Origin: Crocodylus rhombifer
Taxonomy: Eukaryota; Chordata; Crocodylia; Crocodylidae
Length of the DNA stretch: 64,000 bases
Reading direction: 5' to 3'
Assembly (NCBI GenBank): GCA_038503035.1
Contig: JAVSML010000969.1
Location: 66,736 to 130,735, forward strand
Both the position numbers and the translations under genes were made by a program. This document shows, in pieces, positions 1 to 11,304 of this stretch (its first letter is position 1; every line of letters starts with the position of its first letter). The notes below the pieces were generated by a model. That model was not told where the DNA came from and did no database searches. It worked only from the letters and a program-made list of their open reading frames with translations.

Positions 1-221
1 AATCTGTGTAGAAGTCTTGTCAACTTGATTGGCTTGTAGCTGTATAGTAGGTCTGTGCAAAGGGGCTAGTATTCGCTTTGGATTCGGATTCGGCTAATTC
101 AGGGGACAGTGATTCGATTCAGCGATTCGAATCACTGTCTCAAATTGATTCGGCCAAATCTGATTCAGAGATAGCTGCTACCAAATCTCCGAATATCCGA
201 ATCACGTAGGCCCACCCCTGC

Positions 222-945
222 CTGCTCCTCCAGCCTGGCAATGGCTGCCCCGCCTGCCCCAGCTCCCAGCACTTGGGGGAAAAAAAGCCCTCACTGAACA
301 GCTGCTGCCAGGTGGGAGGCAATCCCCACTGCCCCACGCCATGTGGAGGGCTCTGTATGAGGCCCCCAGCCTCGCCTCCCCCAGTCCCCCCATGGCTGCC
401 CTGCCCGCCCCAGCTCTGGCCCTTTAAGAACCCCCCCAAACTCACCAGTTCCTGCCCAGCGGGGAGTGATCCCCACTGCCCCCCGCTGTCCCACACCATG
501 TAGGGGGCTCTTCCACAAGCCGTCCGAAGCCCTGAGGCCACTGCAGAAGCTGGTGAGTTGGGAGGGGGGTTGGGTTTTTTTTCTTAAAGAGCTGGAGCTG
601 GGGTGGGAGAGGCAGCCATGGTGGTGGCTGAGGGAGCACCGGGGGGTCATGGATCTTGTGACAGAGCCCCCCCCACACAGTGGGGGGCATTGGGGCCAGC
701 AGGGATCGCCCCCCCCCCCCCCCCCCCCCCCCNNNNNNNNNNNNNNNNNNNNNNNNNNNNNNNNNNNNNNNNNNNNNNNNNNNNNNNNNNNNNNNNNNNN
801 NNNNNNNNNNNNNNNNNNNNNNNNNNNNNNNNCCCCCCCCCCCCCCCCGCCCAGCAGCACCTGGTGAGTTGGGGCTTTTTTTTTAAAGTACCGGGAACTG
901 GGGCAGGTGGGGCAGCCATGGGGGGGCTGGGGGAGCAGGCAGGGG
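222..945. repeat. Fourfold ~90-bp unit arranged as an inverted array
   Basis: A unit with the order GGTGAGTTGGG, a T-run, CTGGAGCTGGGGC, GGGGCAGCCATGG and CTGGGGGAGC is seen in reverse orientation at about 222-305 and 365-455, and in forward orientation at about 545-640 and 855-945. The two left copies face the two right copies, so the core of the hAT-like element folds back on itself. The second and third copies lie about 90 bp apart. The assembly gap falls between the two forward copies. Confidence 0.7.
709..848. other. Assembly gap of 100 N flanked by poly-C tracts
   Basis: Runs of C at about 709-732 and 833-848 flank exactly 100 N (733-832), the conventional length for a gap of unknown size. 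The true sequence is probably a long C/G homopolymer or hairpin that stopped sequencing. Translations across it are meaningless. Confidence 0.95.
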
Positions 946-1219
946 ATGGGGCCTGGCTGAGGTCCCCCCATGGTCCCTCCCCTGCCCCCTACTTACCAGC
1001 ATGGAGTCCAGCTCCAGCTCCCTGCTGCAGCGGGCAGGGACTGCCCCAATCATTGAAGACCTCCCAACCTTTTCCAAAGAGTCAGAGAGATTTAAATCAA
1101 TTCGGACCTTTTATGGGTCCCCTGAATCAATTCGGATTTGGAGATTCAGCCACCAAATCGGGCCAAATCTCCTTCGAATCAAATTAGCACTCAAAGCTTT
1201 GCACAGCCCTACTGGATAG

Positions 1220-1944
1220 CTATCTGTAAAATGTGTCTGCACTTAAACTGCACAGAGTTGCAAATGGAAATAGAGCTTGTATTGAAGCTCAGTTAGAAAA
1301 TACGGCTCCTGTTAAGAAGAACCAGCATTCAAGCTTGAATCTTCCCAGACCAAATTCTGTTCTTGGGTCTAGGCATTTAGCACCATCTTACATATAAGAG
1401 AGTGATGGAAATGTAAGAGCAGGGTTTAGGTAATATTTTGTGGTTCCTGGACTTCCTCTATAAAATATGCAAATGATGTTTTATGTACAATGTACTGCAC
1501 ACGTATCTGTATACACAGAACACAAACGGCATTTGCAAACACCTCCCCAACTGCAGGTACAACTTGAGCCTGTGTTTAAGTACTTGCAATAATTATCACC
1601 TGTCCACCTACAAGGGAGAATAGCCATGTTGGCTGAAGTACTAAGAGCTGAAGACTTCCAGAGCTAAAAGCACCTCTAAACCAAAGAATTAGGGCCTCTG
1701 ATATATTCATATATTCTGTGAATCAGGCACAACACACACCATCCAGCTGAGTTACATGCATACTCCATACCCATCTCATATCCAATTACATATCTGTATG
1801 GAGTCAATTATCTCACCTATAATGGTTATGAGACAAGCTGGCTACAGTATGCATGGGCACCAGTCCCAGGTAGTGTGCACACGCTGCATATTTTGAATGC
1901 GCAAATTTTGCCCTTACCATTGGCCCCCATTACTTGAGTTGCAA
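1220..1944. other. Unannotated intergenic stretch
   Basis: AT-rich sequence with no long reading frame, no repeat family I recognise and no clear regulatory element. Confidence 0.5.
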
Positions 1945-2075
1945 ACTTTATTCTCAACAACACTCCTAAGAGGCAAGGAAGTGCCATTATTCCCACAGGG
2001 GAATTCAGGTAGATAAAAACTGAGTGACTTACCTAGGGTCATGCAAGATGTCATTGACAGCGGAGGTAATTGATC
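1945..2075 (-). repeat. MIR-type SINE fragment
   Basis: Read on the minus strand, this contains the MIR core order: a degenerate 'AAGTCACTCAG' stretch, then the segment corresponding to GTAAAATGGGGATAATA, then the GAGG-TTGTTGTGA-like end. On the plus strand it shows as ACTCCTAAGAGGCAAGGAAGT followed by ATTATTCCCACAGGGG and GAGTGACTTACCTAGGGTCA. It is diverged but in the right order. Confidence 0.65.
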
Positions 2076-2504
2076 CTGGTTGTTCTGAATTTATGGTTAC
2101 CACCACACGAACAGCTGTTTGCCCTGGCTCTAACATTTGTCTTGAATTTTCTTTGTAATCTCTTGATAGCAGGTACTTTTGCCCTTACTGAGTATTAAGC
2201 CTATTCAGACAGCACTAAGCATAATTTGTGCGCCTACAACACTACAGGTATGTCCAATAATAAGAGTGTATTCTGTGCAGTACACTACTTTGCCCATAGT
2301 AACTGCATGCTTGCTTTTGAACTGCATGCTTTTGAACTCTGGTAATGCAAACCTCATCAAAAATGAAATGAGAAAATAACTAGACAGGACCAAGCAGAGA
2401 TTTCTACTGTCCTGCATTTTCAGGGTGGAATAGTTAAACTAATGGGCCTTTTCCACTACTAATGATTTCATGAAGATTTAAACTAAATTGTCTCCATCTC
2501 TGGC

Positions 2505-2575
2505 TGGCATAAATCAACACAGCTTGGTCAATGTCACTGGAATAACACCAGTTTACACCGGCTAAGGATCTGGCC
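2505..2575. repeat. Old reptilian interspersed repeat fragment
   Basis: The phrases ATAAATCAACACAGCTTGG, ACACCAGTTTACACCGGCT and AAGGATCTGGCC match a short, partly palindromic repeat that I recall as common in reptile and bird genomes. Related wording occurs in the degenerate array at 16755-17035. Family name not assigned. Confidence 0.4.
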
Positions 2576-4458
2576 TGCAGGCATATTGTTTGTATTTGTG
2601 GCCATAAACATATCCGACTTTATTGTCTACCTTCTGTTATAAGAAGGTAGCGCCTATGAAGTGAAGCCAAAAGCATCCTTGGAGTCAGAGAGCAGCTGCT
2701 GTCTCTTGCTGTGCACCTAAGCATATTGGGAAGGTGACACTTCCATCACAAGAGCTCAAGAGAGATTCTGTTCCAAGCCTAGTTGGAAGCACTAGGAAAC
2801 TCCTACTAAATCCAAAAGGGTCAAGTCTTTTCCTCTTTCCTCTCTGACACAACAGCTGCTTGGAAGAACAAAACATTGGGCTCCTCTGGAAATAGTTGAG
2901 TCAAGAGGCAACAGGGAGTTTACTCCTGTTATGTATAAATGAACCTCTACAGACTCAACGCACAAAGCAAGCACAGACGTCAAAAGAAAGAAGGAATTCA
3001 TACAATTCACACAATTCATCAGAAAGAAGGAAAAAAGTGTTTAATGGAAGAAAGAAGAGGAGTAGTTAGTGAGGTCCAAGAAACAATGAGAAAGGAGATA
3101 TATGAGAGAAATGATGTGCATAGGGATACATGATGGATAGATAGCATTTGAGAGGAGGTCTATAGGGGGAGTGAGGGGTGCACATAAGAAAGAAAGACAA
3201 AAAGAGGGAAGTATATGGTGAAACTGACAGAGATAGAGAGAGACCTTCCCAGAGGTAGGTGATATGAAAACACCACGTCTGACTTCTCTGTGAGGAGAGA
3301 TTTATCTCCCTTCTTCTCTGGAAAATTCATTAGGCATTCATGCCACTCTCTCCCTGGCAACATGCAGTAGCTTCAACAAGAAACAAAAGGATAATTTGTG
3401 CCTGTGAATTATCTCCTTATAATCATAAATGAGTTTAGTATCATTCAGGCCATTTTGTTCTTTGTTCTAGACTTTTACGAGGGGAGAACTGGGGTCATGG
3501 GTCAGAAGAGAAGGCAGGAGTAGAGGTGACAGGCCATTATGGGATTCAGCTGTAAATCATTTGAGAAATTCAGGTCACGATAAGCTAAGCAGAGATCCTG
3601 CAGAGCATACCACAAACTGAACTGACTGTTGTAAAATTGGACCAAGAGTTCAAGAGTTGTATGAAGGGCAAGTGTCAGGGAAAGAAGTCAGCACACTTGG
3701 CTCATACTTTTACACATTTGAATAGTTTAGCCTTTTTTAGGCTGGGATGGATTTAAATGGTCCTCACCCATTTTCTGGATATGCTACTGATTTGGCCATC
3801 TTATTAGAAGCAATAGATATGGTACAAAGGAGGGATGAGACTTGAAAGAAACAGTAAGAAAAATGGAACTGAAGATCAATGAAGATAAAACAAAACACAT
3901 GTTTGTGGGCAAACAAGAAGATCTCAGATAGGTATATCTAGCAGTCAATAACCAAAGATACAACAAGTTGGACAGTTTAAATACCTAGGAGCATTCATTT
4001 CTAATTACAATTTGATGAAGGGGGAATTTAAGGGATAGATACAAAGTAGTAGTGCCTGTTACTTTCTCAGCAGAGAATTTTAGTTCCACATGTCACTTGA
4101 GAAAGACCAGACTTCAGACATACAAGAGTTTAAGTCCTAGTGTTTTATATGGACAGGAGCCCTGAACACTTACAAAGAAGGAAGACAACTACATATTTCT
4201 ATGATAAAGTATTCAGATTAATTTTGGTGCAGTAAAATAACGATTTGTGAAAAAGATCTAAAGAGTTCTGTGAGGTTTATGACAGTACATGCAGTGAAAC
4301 TATAACAGCTTCAATAGGGAGAGCATGTGGTTTAGATGATAGTAGATAGGCCACCAAAGCCTCTATAGAAAAGCTATTTCTATAGTATTTGAGATTAAAT
4401 GATTAACCAAAGATAAAATGGAGGGATAAATGCTGAGCAAGATCTAAAAGCTCTTACT
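2576..4458. other. Unannotated stretch, partly purine-rich
   Basis: No gene. From about 2975 to 3300 the plus strand is dominated by GAAAGAAGG- and GAGAGA-like purine runs. Short frames here are compositional. Nothing else is recognised. Confidence 0.5.
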
Positions 4459-4930
4459 GGGTGCACCTACACATGCAATTAATGAGAAGCAATAAACTCT
4501 CAAGCAGTTTGAGCCAAAGTAAGCTACACATGCTCCCAGGCCAGCAGCAATTTGAGCGGGGCTGGAGCAGGCCAGACTGGGAGAGGCACAGGGAGTCAAC
4601 CCAGGGCTCCGGGTGGTGGCGCTGGGTGGTGGGGCTGGCTGGGGAACGTGGGTAGTGAAAGTACAAAGCCATGTGACGAGGTGGCAGGCTCAGGAGTCTG
4701 ACCCCCAGCTGGCTATGCTGACCGATGCAATTTAGGCCCGCAGTCAGCATCTACACACGCATTTAATCACAGTAAATCACTCTGGTATAAAATAGTACTA
4801 CCCCTGACAATACTATATTACTGCAGCATTAGTTTATTGTGGTTTAATACCGTCACATGTGTAGACAATGACGCTTTACTCCACAGCTAAGTAGTCTACT
4901 CAACAGTTAAGCACATGTGTAGATATGGCC
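4459..4930. mobile_element. MITE-like DNA element with 3-bp TSD (ACT)
   Basis: The left end is GGGTGCACCTACACATG. The right end, reverse-complemented, is GGCCATATCTACACATG. Both are bounded by ACT (4456-4458 and 4931-4933). The middle is GC-rich and non-coding. A second internal CATCTACACACGC at about 4747 suggests a nested or duplicated end. TIR and TSD pattern match the elements at 12812, 20970 and 24373; a 3-bp TSD would suit a PIF/Harbinger-type element. Resemblance to the crocodilian Chompy MITEs is from memory only. Confidence 0.6.
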
Positions 4931-5104
4931 ACTGTAGATTACAAGAGGTAACATACAGGAAAATATGCCTTGACAGAAGGAAGTAGGGGCAAATTCTGAG
5001 AGTAGCAAAGGACCTCTAGAGAAGTACAGACTAAATAAGTATCTAATATAAATATAATATACTCCCAGTATTAATCACCAGTCAGATTTGAAAGGTGGGA
5101 TTAT

Positions 5105-5255
5105 CTTGTAGGTTAGGCACCAGACCATGACTCAGGAGATTTCAAATCAATTCCTTGTCCCATCAAAGACACCCTTTGTGAACTTGGACAAGTTATTTAG
5201 TTTCTCTGCATACTAGTTCCTTACCCATAAATTGAGGGTACTGCTCCTTGCTTTC
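5105..5255 (+). repeat. MIR-type SINE fragment
   Basis: Plus-strand order matches MIR: a decayed promoter-proximal part, then TGTGAACTTGGACAAGTTAT, TTAGTTTCTCTGCA and TTCCTTACCCATAAATTGAG, which correspond to the CTTGGGCAAGTTACTTAACC and CATCTGTAAAATGGGG segments. Confidence 0.7.
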
Positions 5256-7989
5256 CACCATCTCTTGTCCATCTTGTCTTTTTAGGTTGCCTGAGGCCCA
5301 CTTGTGCTAGCTGCTGCACATACCCATAGTAAGAGACAATCTTTTAGATTCTCAGAATGCTTTATTAATAGAAAATGCAGTTTTCACAACATGAAAATTG
5401 CCTGCAGTAAAATTTTGATTTATGCCTTTTTTATTTTTCAACAGGAAAAATTAAGTGAAATATGCAACAGGCAAGGATTTTTGTGGGTGATATTTTAATT
5501 GGACAAACAACATGATTGAGATAGACTTAGACAAGCTTCCGAATGCAGTGTATTCTTCTTCAGGTCACCTGATGCAGAAATAGAAGGCCAGGTCACCTGA
5601 ATGCAATACATTTGAAAGTTTGTCTGAATCTATCCCAACTATGCAATCAGTCCAATAAAAGATATCAGCCACCCAAATCCTAGCCTCATATATTTCCTGG
5701 ACTATCAAGGCCACAACATTACTCTAGCACCACCAAAATGAAACATTTTCTTCTAAGTTCATTCATCATGGCAGTCATTTTACTTTGGGTACAGATATAG
5801 ACCCACCTAGATCACAGGAGACAACGGGGAGAAGGCAAACTCCAAATCCCATGAGGCAGTAGATTTTAGTGTTTAATTGACTTGAAAGGAAGCCAGTGGG
5901 GACACATCAGTAAAGCAAAATACAACATCATGATTTAAAACAACAGAATATATTTCAATTGAAAATGTTGCTACAAAATATTTAGATATTGCCATTTGTT
6001 TGTTTGTTTAAAATTCCAGATTATGAAACATTTCAAAATTTCAACTTTTCTTCCCAAATTGGGATGAAAACAAAAGTTGAAATATCAGATTTTCCCACAA
6101 GATGGTAATTTTATATTCTGCTTAGATGCCATCCAGGAACAAGGGAGTGCTTATGGTGCAGATCTTTTCCATACAAATCCAGTGCATCTCCATGAATTTG
6201 TAAGCAGTGAGCACACCTTACCTGGACATTGTCCTAAGCTGTCTACCTAGGCATCATGGGCAAAGGCTATATCTCATCAATACCTTAGCTAATGATGGGC
6301 AGACCTCCTCTTAGGAGAAAAAGGAGCACACACCTTCAAAGGAAGTCTTCTTGGGTGTGTGGGAGGTGCTCTATTTAGGTATGAAGTTGTTGCAGAAGTT
6401 GCAAGAGCAGAAAACCTCTCTTCCTGCAGACAGCACTGGAGCTTGGTATGGGGAGAGGAGGGTAGGGGAGAGACGTTGCAGGAAATCGTCTCCACTGGCT
6501 ATGGTCCAAGTGAAGTTCAAAGGTCTATTGAATGAGGGAAGCTCGGTCTAACTCATGGTGCTTTATGTGAAGAGCCATGAGTTAAAGCGGGGATCTGCAT
6601 GTCTGTCAGCACCCAGCGAATCTAGGGGGACCTACTTCATCACTGAGTTGAAAGCTCCTATATTCCCCTAATTAAAAGCTCTAGGATCCTTGGAGTGTAG
6701 GACAAGAATGTCAAAGGGGACAAGGCTCAGAAATTAGGTGCTGGATACATGTGTGGCTAGAGGCCTGAAAGCTGCAACTGGATCCTATTGCTATCAGAGA
6801 TTCAGTGGGAGGATTCAGGGCATAAGTGGGTAAAGGAGGTATGGAATTCTTCCTTTATGTCCCTGATTGCCCTCAGGGGCTAAATTAGGAACTCCACTTC
6901 TTCTTTGTTCCAGTAATTTACACTGATTTTTTTCTAAGGTACTGGCAACTTTCAGTTTCTGGCAGTCCAAGTAAAGCAGCCCCTAACATTCAAAATGCAA
7001 AAGGTCAGAAACTGAAGAACCTGGTACTCTTAAGCTCTTGGTACAGAGGACATGGTACCCAGAGTCAGAACAGTATGTTACAGAAGTCACAGAGGCCCCT
7101 GCCATGGTGTCATAATATTTACTTAAAGTACATTTTTCAACCTCTAGATATCTGTGTGAGAAAAATAAGCAAGATGTGGTTCCATGTAAACAACAGAAAC
7201 AAAGCTGGAACTCAACTTGTGTGGAAGTGTTGATTTTGTGTTTATAGTGCATAGCTCTTTTCTCTAATAGGCAATTCTTCTTTAGGGTAGCTATACTGGA
7301 TCCCAGCAGATGGAATCACAATCTAACCTGTTCTGGTGCTCTCTTGGGGACGAGACTCCAGAAAAAAATAATGTGATTGCTCATCAAACCAGTAAAGTTA
7401 CAAGCTTCACTGCTTGCTTCTCATTTAAATTATTATTTCCAAGGAATGACAGAAACATGAATGTACCACAAATGAGAGGGTTGGTAGAGGGCAGGGGGAA
7501 TTGCCATAGAATATTTCAGGAATACCAGCATTTTGCACTACAGCAGCAAATCTGTGACTACATTACACTGTAGTAGCAACGTGCTGCAAACTAAATACCA
7601 ACATTGGAGTTCACATGAGAGAAATGTCAGCTCAGGGGCGGATTTCATTCACCTGACATTCCTGTTAATAACAATGCCTAATTAGAAAGGCTTTTAAGCA
7701 TCCATTACATTAATTTAACGTGAAAAATCTCATGAAGCTTTATTGGAATTTTTTTCTGTAAAATTAACCCTGAGGGCTTGTTACACATGTTTTCATTAGG
7801 GACTGTGAGCAGTGGGGCTATTTGATGAATTAGAATCAGACCCTTAGTCTCTGGGTTTAATTTTGCTTTTTATTCCAAGTTTTTTTTATGATTATAAATG
7901 CCTGAATTTTTTATTAGTCCTAATTTATGGTATTCTAGCTTTATGGATAGGGGCTACAAATTCAAACTTGTTCCTTCCATTTTCTGTTG
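5256..7989. other. Unannotated AT-rich stretch with a small palindrome
   Basis: No gene recognised. A 12-bp perfect inverted repeat, ATTTCAACTTTT at 6038-6049 with AAAAGTTGAAAT at 6072-6083, lies in an AT-rich tract. About 7640-7800 is very AT-rich with homeobox-like TAATT motifs but no further support for function. Confidence 0.5.
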
Positions 7990-8164
7990 ATAATTGTTGC
8001 AGGGCACTAAGATGCCTGCTCCTTTAAGGGCTGAAACTGCCTAGGGAGGGAGCCCTAGCAGTCAGACAGGAACCCTTCAGCTGCAAGTTACCGTGGCAGC
8101 AGGAATGAGGGAATTAACCCACACCTGCCGGCGGTCAGCTGACCAGAAGAGGCTGGGCCTGGGG

Positions 8165-8174
8165 CATATATAAA
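8165..8174 (+). promoter_or_regulatory. TATA box of the solo LTR
   Basis: CATATATAAA lies about 170 bp into the LTR, after GC-rich upstream sequence, in the position expected of the U3 promoter. Activity is not shown. Confidence 0.5.
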
Positions 8175-8399
8175 CCCCAGTGCTGGGACCAGAGGGTCAG
8201 TTCTCTACCGGCAGCCAAGGGGGAAAGAGCTGTCCTAGAGGAAGCTAATGAAGAAGCTTGACTGCCCATTCGGCTTCTGGTAAGATTAAGGGACTTCAGG
8301 AGCTCAACAAATACACTGGCCTACAAGGCATGTAATGCTGGGAGGAAGGGTGATTCTTTTGAAGGGACAGCGCAAACCTTGAGCTGCTTGCATTATGTT

Positions 8400-8498
8400 T
8401 CATAGTTTCATAGACATTAGGGCTGGAAGGGACCTCGGGAGATCGAGTCCAGCCCCCTGCCCAAAGGGCAGGAAGCTAGCTGGGGTCATAGGATCCCA
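8400..8498 (-). mobile_element. CR1 LINE 3' end, 5'-truncated, nested in LTR
   Basis: On the minus strand this reads GGATCCTATGACCCCAGCT, then CTTCCTGCCCTTTGGGCAG, GGGGCTGGACTCGATC, CCTTCCAGCCCTAATGTC and a terminal TATGAAACTATGA. It matches the tail of the large CR1 at 54660-54780. TATGTT on both sides (8394-8399 and 8499-8504) looks like a target-site duplication. It is younger than the LTR it interrupts. Confidence 0.9.
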
Positions 8499-9039
8499 TA
8501 TGTTATAGCCCAGGGGCTCATATTTTGATTTCTGTTTGTAAACCAGTGGATTCGGCTGAGGCTATTGGGGAAGGAGGAGGCCTCATTGGGGCCCACTGCA
8601 GTGTGGGACCCCAGCACCAGTGTGGGCACGGTGACAAAGGGGATGAGGGGACCCCAGCACCAAGGGGCGCAGAGAGAGAGAGACAGGGCGGTGGAGAGCC
8701 CAGTGACAACTGGAGGCCAAGTTAAACTAAGGCCTCAGAGGTACATTGTGTGAATGCCATCTGTGAGGCTTGGAGCCATGCATCTAGCCTATAAGGCTGA
8801 GGGTGTCCCGAGAAGCATCCATTTTGGAGCAGGACCCAAAAGAGCTCTGAGAACCACAGGGTTCAGTGGGGTCCATCGGGACCGTGTCCAAAAATGCAAA
8901 TTTGAGGGCAGCTTCCCTATCTATTACAGTGAGAGCAAGATGTGGCAGGAGAGAAGGAGGGTGCTCATGGGGCAGGACTAGCATGGTCAAGGAGCCTTAG
9001 GAGTATCACGGCCATGCCAGGGGACCCCATCCCATGACA

Positions 9040-11304
9040 ATAATGTAGGAACTAAGCCCATAGTTCTGAACGCTTTAGACCAGAGTGTGTCAAACTAGTC
9101 TGTGGACCATTGATGGTCCATGGAGAATTCATGGGCCACATGGCACATCTCATTTCCAGCTACTTAACTTCTATTTTTAAGAAGTCCAAAATATTTCCTT
9201 AATTTAACTTGATTATAAAGATGTGATATCTGCCATTTGGCCAGGGGTTGAATCAAGGATTTCCAAGGCTGAAAACACCGGTTGTTATAAGTTTTGCTAA
9301 ACGGGTCCTTAGCTGTAAGGAATCTTAGCCTGTATGGATCGGCATACAAGATCCCATAACTTGCACTCACCACTGGGTCATATAAACAATTGTTGTAATC
9401 ACCACAAGGATGAAATTCAGAAAGTTTGTCTATGGGACTTCAAATGAGTATAGGGAACCCTATTGGACAGTCTCCCTATCCTAATGCAAGTCCACTCTGA
9501 AAATGTTTAGGTGAACCCTTTTCTTACATCCTAATGGCACTCCAGAACCAAGAACTTGTAAGTGCTTTTATTATATTTCTTGTGTTTGGTACTCATTAGA
9601 ACTTGTCATATTAGAACTTGAAGCTATTCTTGGCATACTATGCCTTTATAATTCAAGGAACCTTTTGTGATTGATCAATTTAGGGATTTGATGCAGAAGA
9701 GAAATTGGAAGAGAGGACCGGATTCTCAACTAACATATATCCATGGAGATGCATTGTTTTAAGCCAAGTGGGTACTTGGTATGGAGAGCCTCCCTTGTGA
9801 GGCAGATGAAATTACTGACATACTGAAACTAAATAATGATAGAATCATATAATTCAACTTTTTGATGGAAAAGAACACTATCTTGTTCATTCCATAACTC
9901 ATACAGGAAGGATTGTGAAGTACTTTGGCCACTCTAGGTTTCAATTTTCCAAGCAGTGGGATTTCTCTGTTTCCCTTGGGAGACTGTTCTGTTGCCTAAT
10001 ACAGCAGATTTCATTGTTATGATTTCCTGACATTCACCCTAGATTTCCCCTTTTTCTAATCTTTCTTTTTGGTCCTTGTACATCATCATTCTTCTCCCTT
10101 GCGGTGTTTATGCTGTTTTAAATATTTATAGACTCTTACTGACCTCTTGGATGTCACTGAACCAAGTTGCACATAATTAGATTTTTTTTTTAATCGTTTC
10201 TCATTGGCTAGACCATTTGACCCCACTAATAATTTTCATCACTCTTCCTTGAACTTCCTCAATTTGTCAATATCCTTCTAGTAATGAGGTGAGCAGAACT
10301 GAATTCAGCATTATGGCAGTCACGCACACAGAGGATATATTGTCTCTCTGCTCTGTGAGAAGAGGCCTCTGTGCATACAACCTCTACATCAGGCATTATT
10401 TGCTGCTCTATTACATTGCCAGTTCACCTCTAATTTTTGCCTTCTATCACCCTCAGATCTATTTCATCTTTTTTGGTAACTTCATAGAACTTGAATTAAG
10501 CAGGCAGGGAAGCACCATTACTAATGATCTAGACACCTTTGCAAACTCAGTACTCTGTCATTTCCTTTCTATTCCTCCTCATACAGATAAAATTGATGAC
10601 CCTGAAACCTGAGCTTCCATAATTTCTGAAAGAAGAATTTGGTACTTGTCACACTAGCACTTGTCTTTGTGTACACTGCTGCAGCTCCATTGAAGTCAAC
10701 ACTGAATAACACAACTTGAGAAGCTTGCCTGGTTCCTTCTATGCTAGCAAGTTCCATTCATTGCTTTGGTCTTCGAACTAGGTGAATCCTCTGGTGCAAA
10801 GCTGGATGAGGACTCAGATTCCAAGAGGCTAAGAACTGGTGTTAAACTTCTATTGGATTGTAGTTAAGTTCAGAAGCAGAGTCAGGCCTCCAGCAGGAAA
10901 AAAATATGCTATTTCCATATGTCTCAGAGTAGGTATATTCTAATGGTTCGGAAATGGGTTCCACTGGATAAGCATAGGCATTGAGTTTACAATGAGATCA
11001 CAACTGGCATAAGAACTCCACAAGGACAGGAACAGTTAGTTTTAGCAATGAGATAAGAAACACAGTAGAATGGAAGATTTAGGACTGGGTTTGAATTTCC
11101 ATGTCAGTAACATCACATCATGCACCTCCTCACAGATCTCATGCTTATTATAAGTGCGCTGTGTTAAGATTTCCTACAGGCTGAGTCTTGCTGCCTGATG
11201 TGACATTACTTTATCTCAGCAACTCCAGCAAACACGAGGATTAAAAGCAGGTGACAGAGCTGGAGATATGAGTGCTAATTACCTGTTCCCTGCTGCTGCC
11301 TGGG
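9040..11304. other. Unannotated stretch with a possible hAT end
   Basis: At 9081 CAGAGTGTGTCAAACTAG followed by GGTCCATGG and GGGCCACATGG resembles the end of a hAT-type MITE, but no partner end was found. The rest is AT-rich and non-coding. The frame at 10289-10612 has no recognisable domain and is likely chance. Confidence 0.4.

Larger units (their letters stand above)
48..1211. mobile_element. hAT-like non-autonomous DNA transposon with GC-rich foldback core
   Basis: The left end TAGGTCTGTGCAAAG and the reverse complement of the right end TAGGGCTGTGCAAAG form a terminal inverted repeat. The element is flanked by 8-bp direct repeats CTGTATAG (40-47) and CTGGATAG (1212-1219) with one mismatch, the duplication size typical of hAT transposons. 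Sub-terminal zones are rich in GATTCG/CGAATC. The interior is GC-rich, holds four copies of one ~90-bp unit in opposing orientations, and has a 100-N gap at 733-832. No transposase is encoded, so it would depend on an enzyme from elsewhere. The superfamily is inferred from TSD length only. Confidence 0.8.
7995..9039 (+). mobile_element. Solo LTR (endogenous LTR retroelement) with nested CR1
   Basis: It begins TGTTGCAG and ends CATGACA, giving the TG...CA termini of an LTR. It is bounded by perfect 5-bp direct repeats ATAAT at 7990-7994 and 9040-9044. A TATA box CATATATAAA at 8165-8174 supports the plus orientation. A 99-bp CR1 tail is inserted at 8400-8498, so the LTR itself is about 940 bp. 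Within the interval I see no second LTR copy, primer-binding site or gag/pol, so it is best read as a recombined solo LTR. Retroviral versus Gypsy-type origin cannot be decided from here. Confidence 0.75.

Noticed and set aside
291..971. 226-residue open frame on the minus strand through the gap
   Set aside because: It crosses 100 N and C/G homopolymers inside a transposon, and competing frames exist on both strands. No domain.
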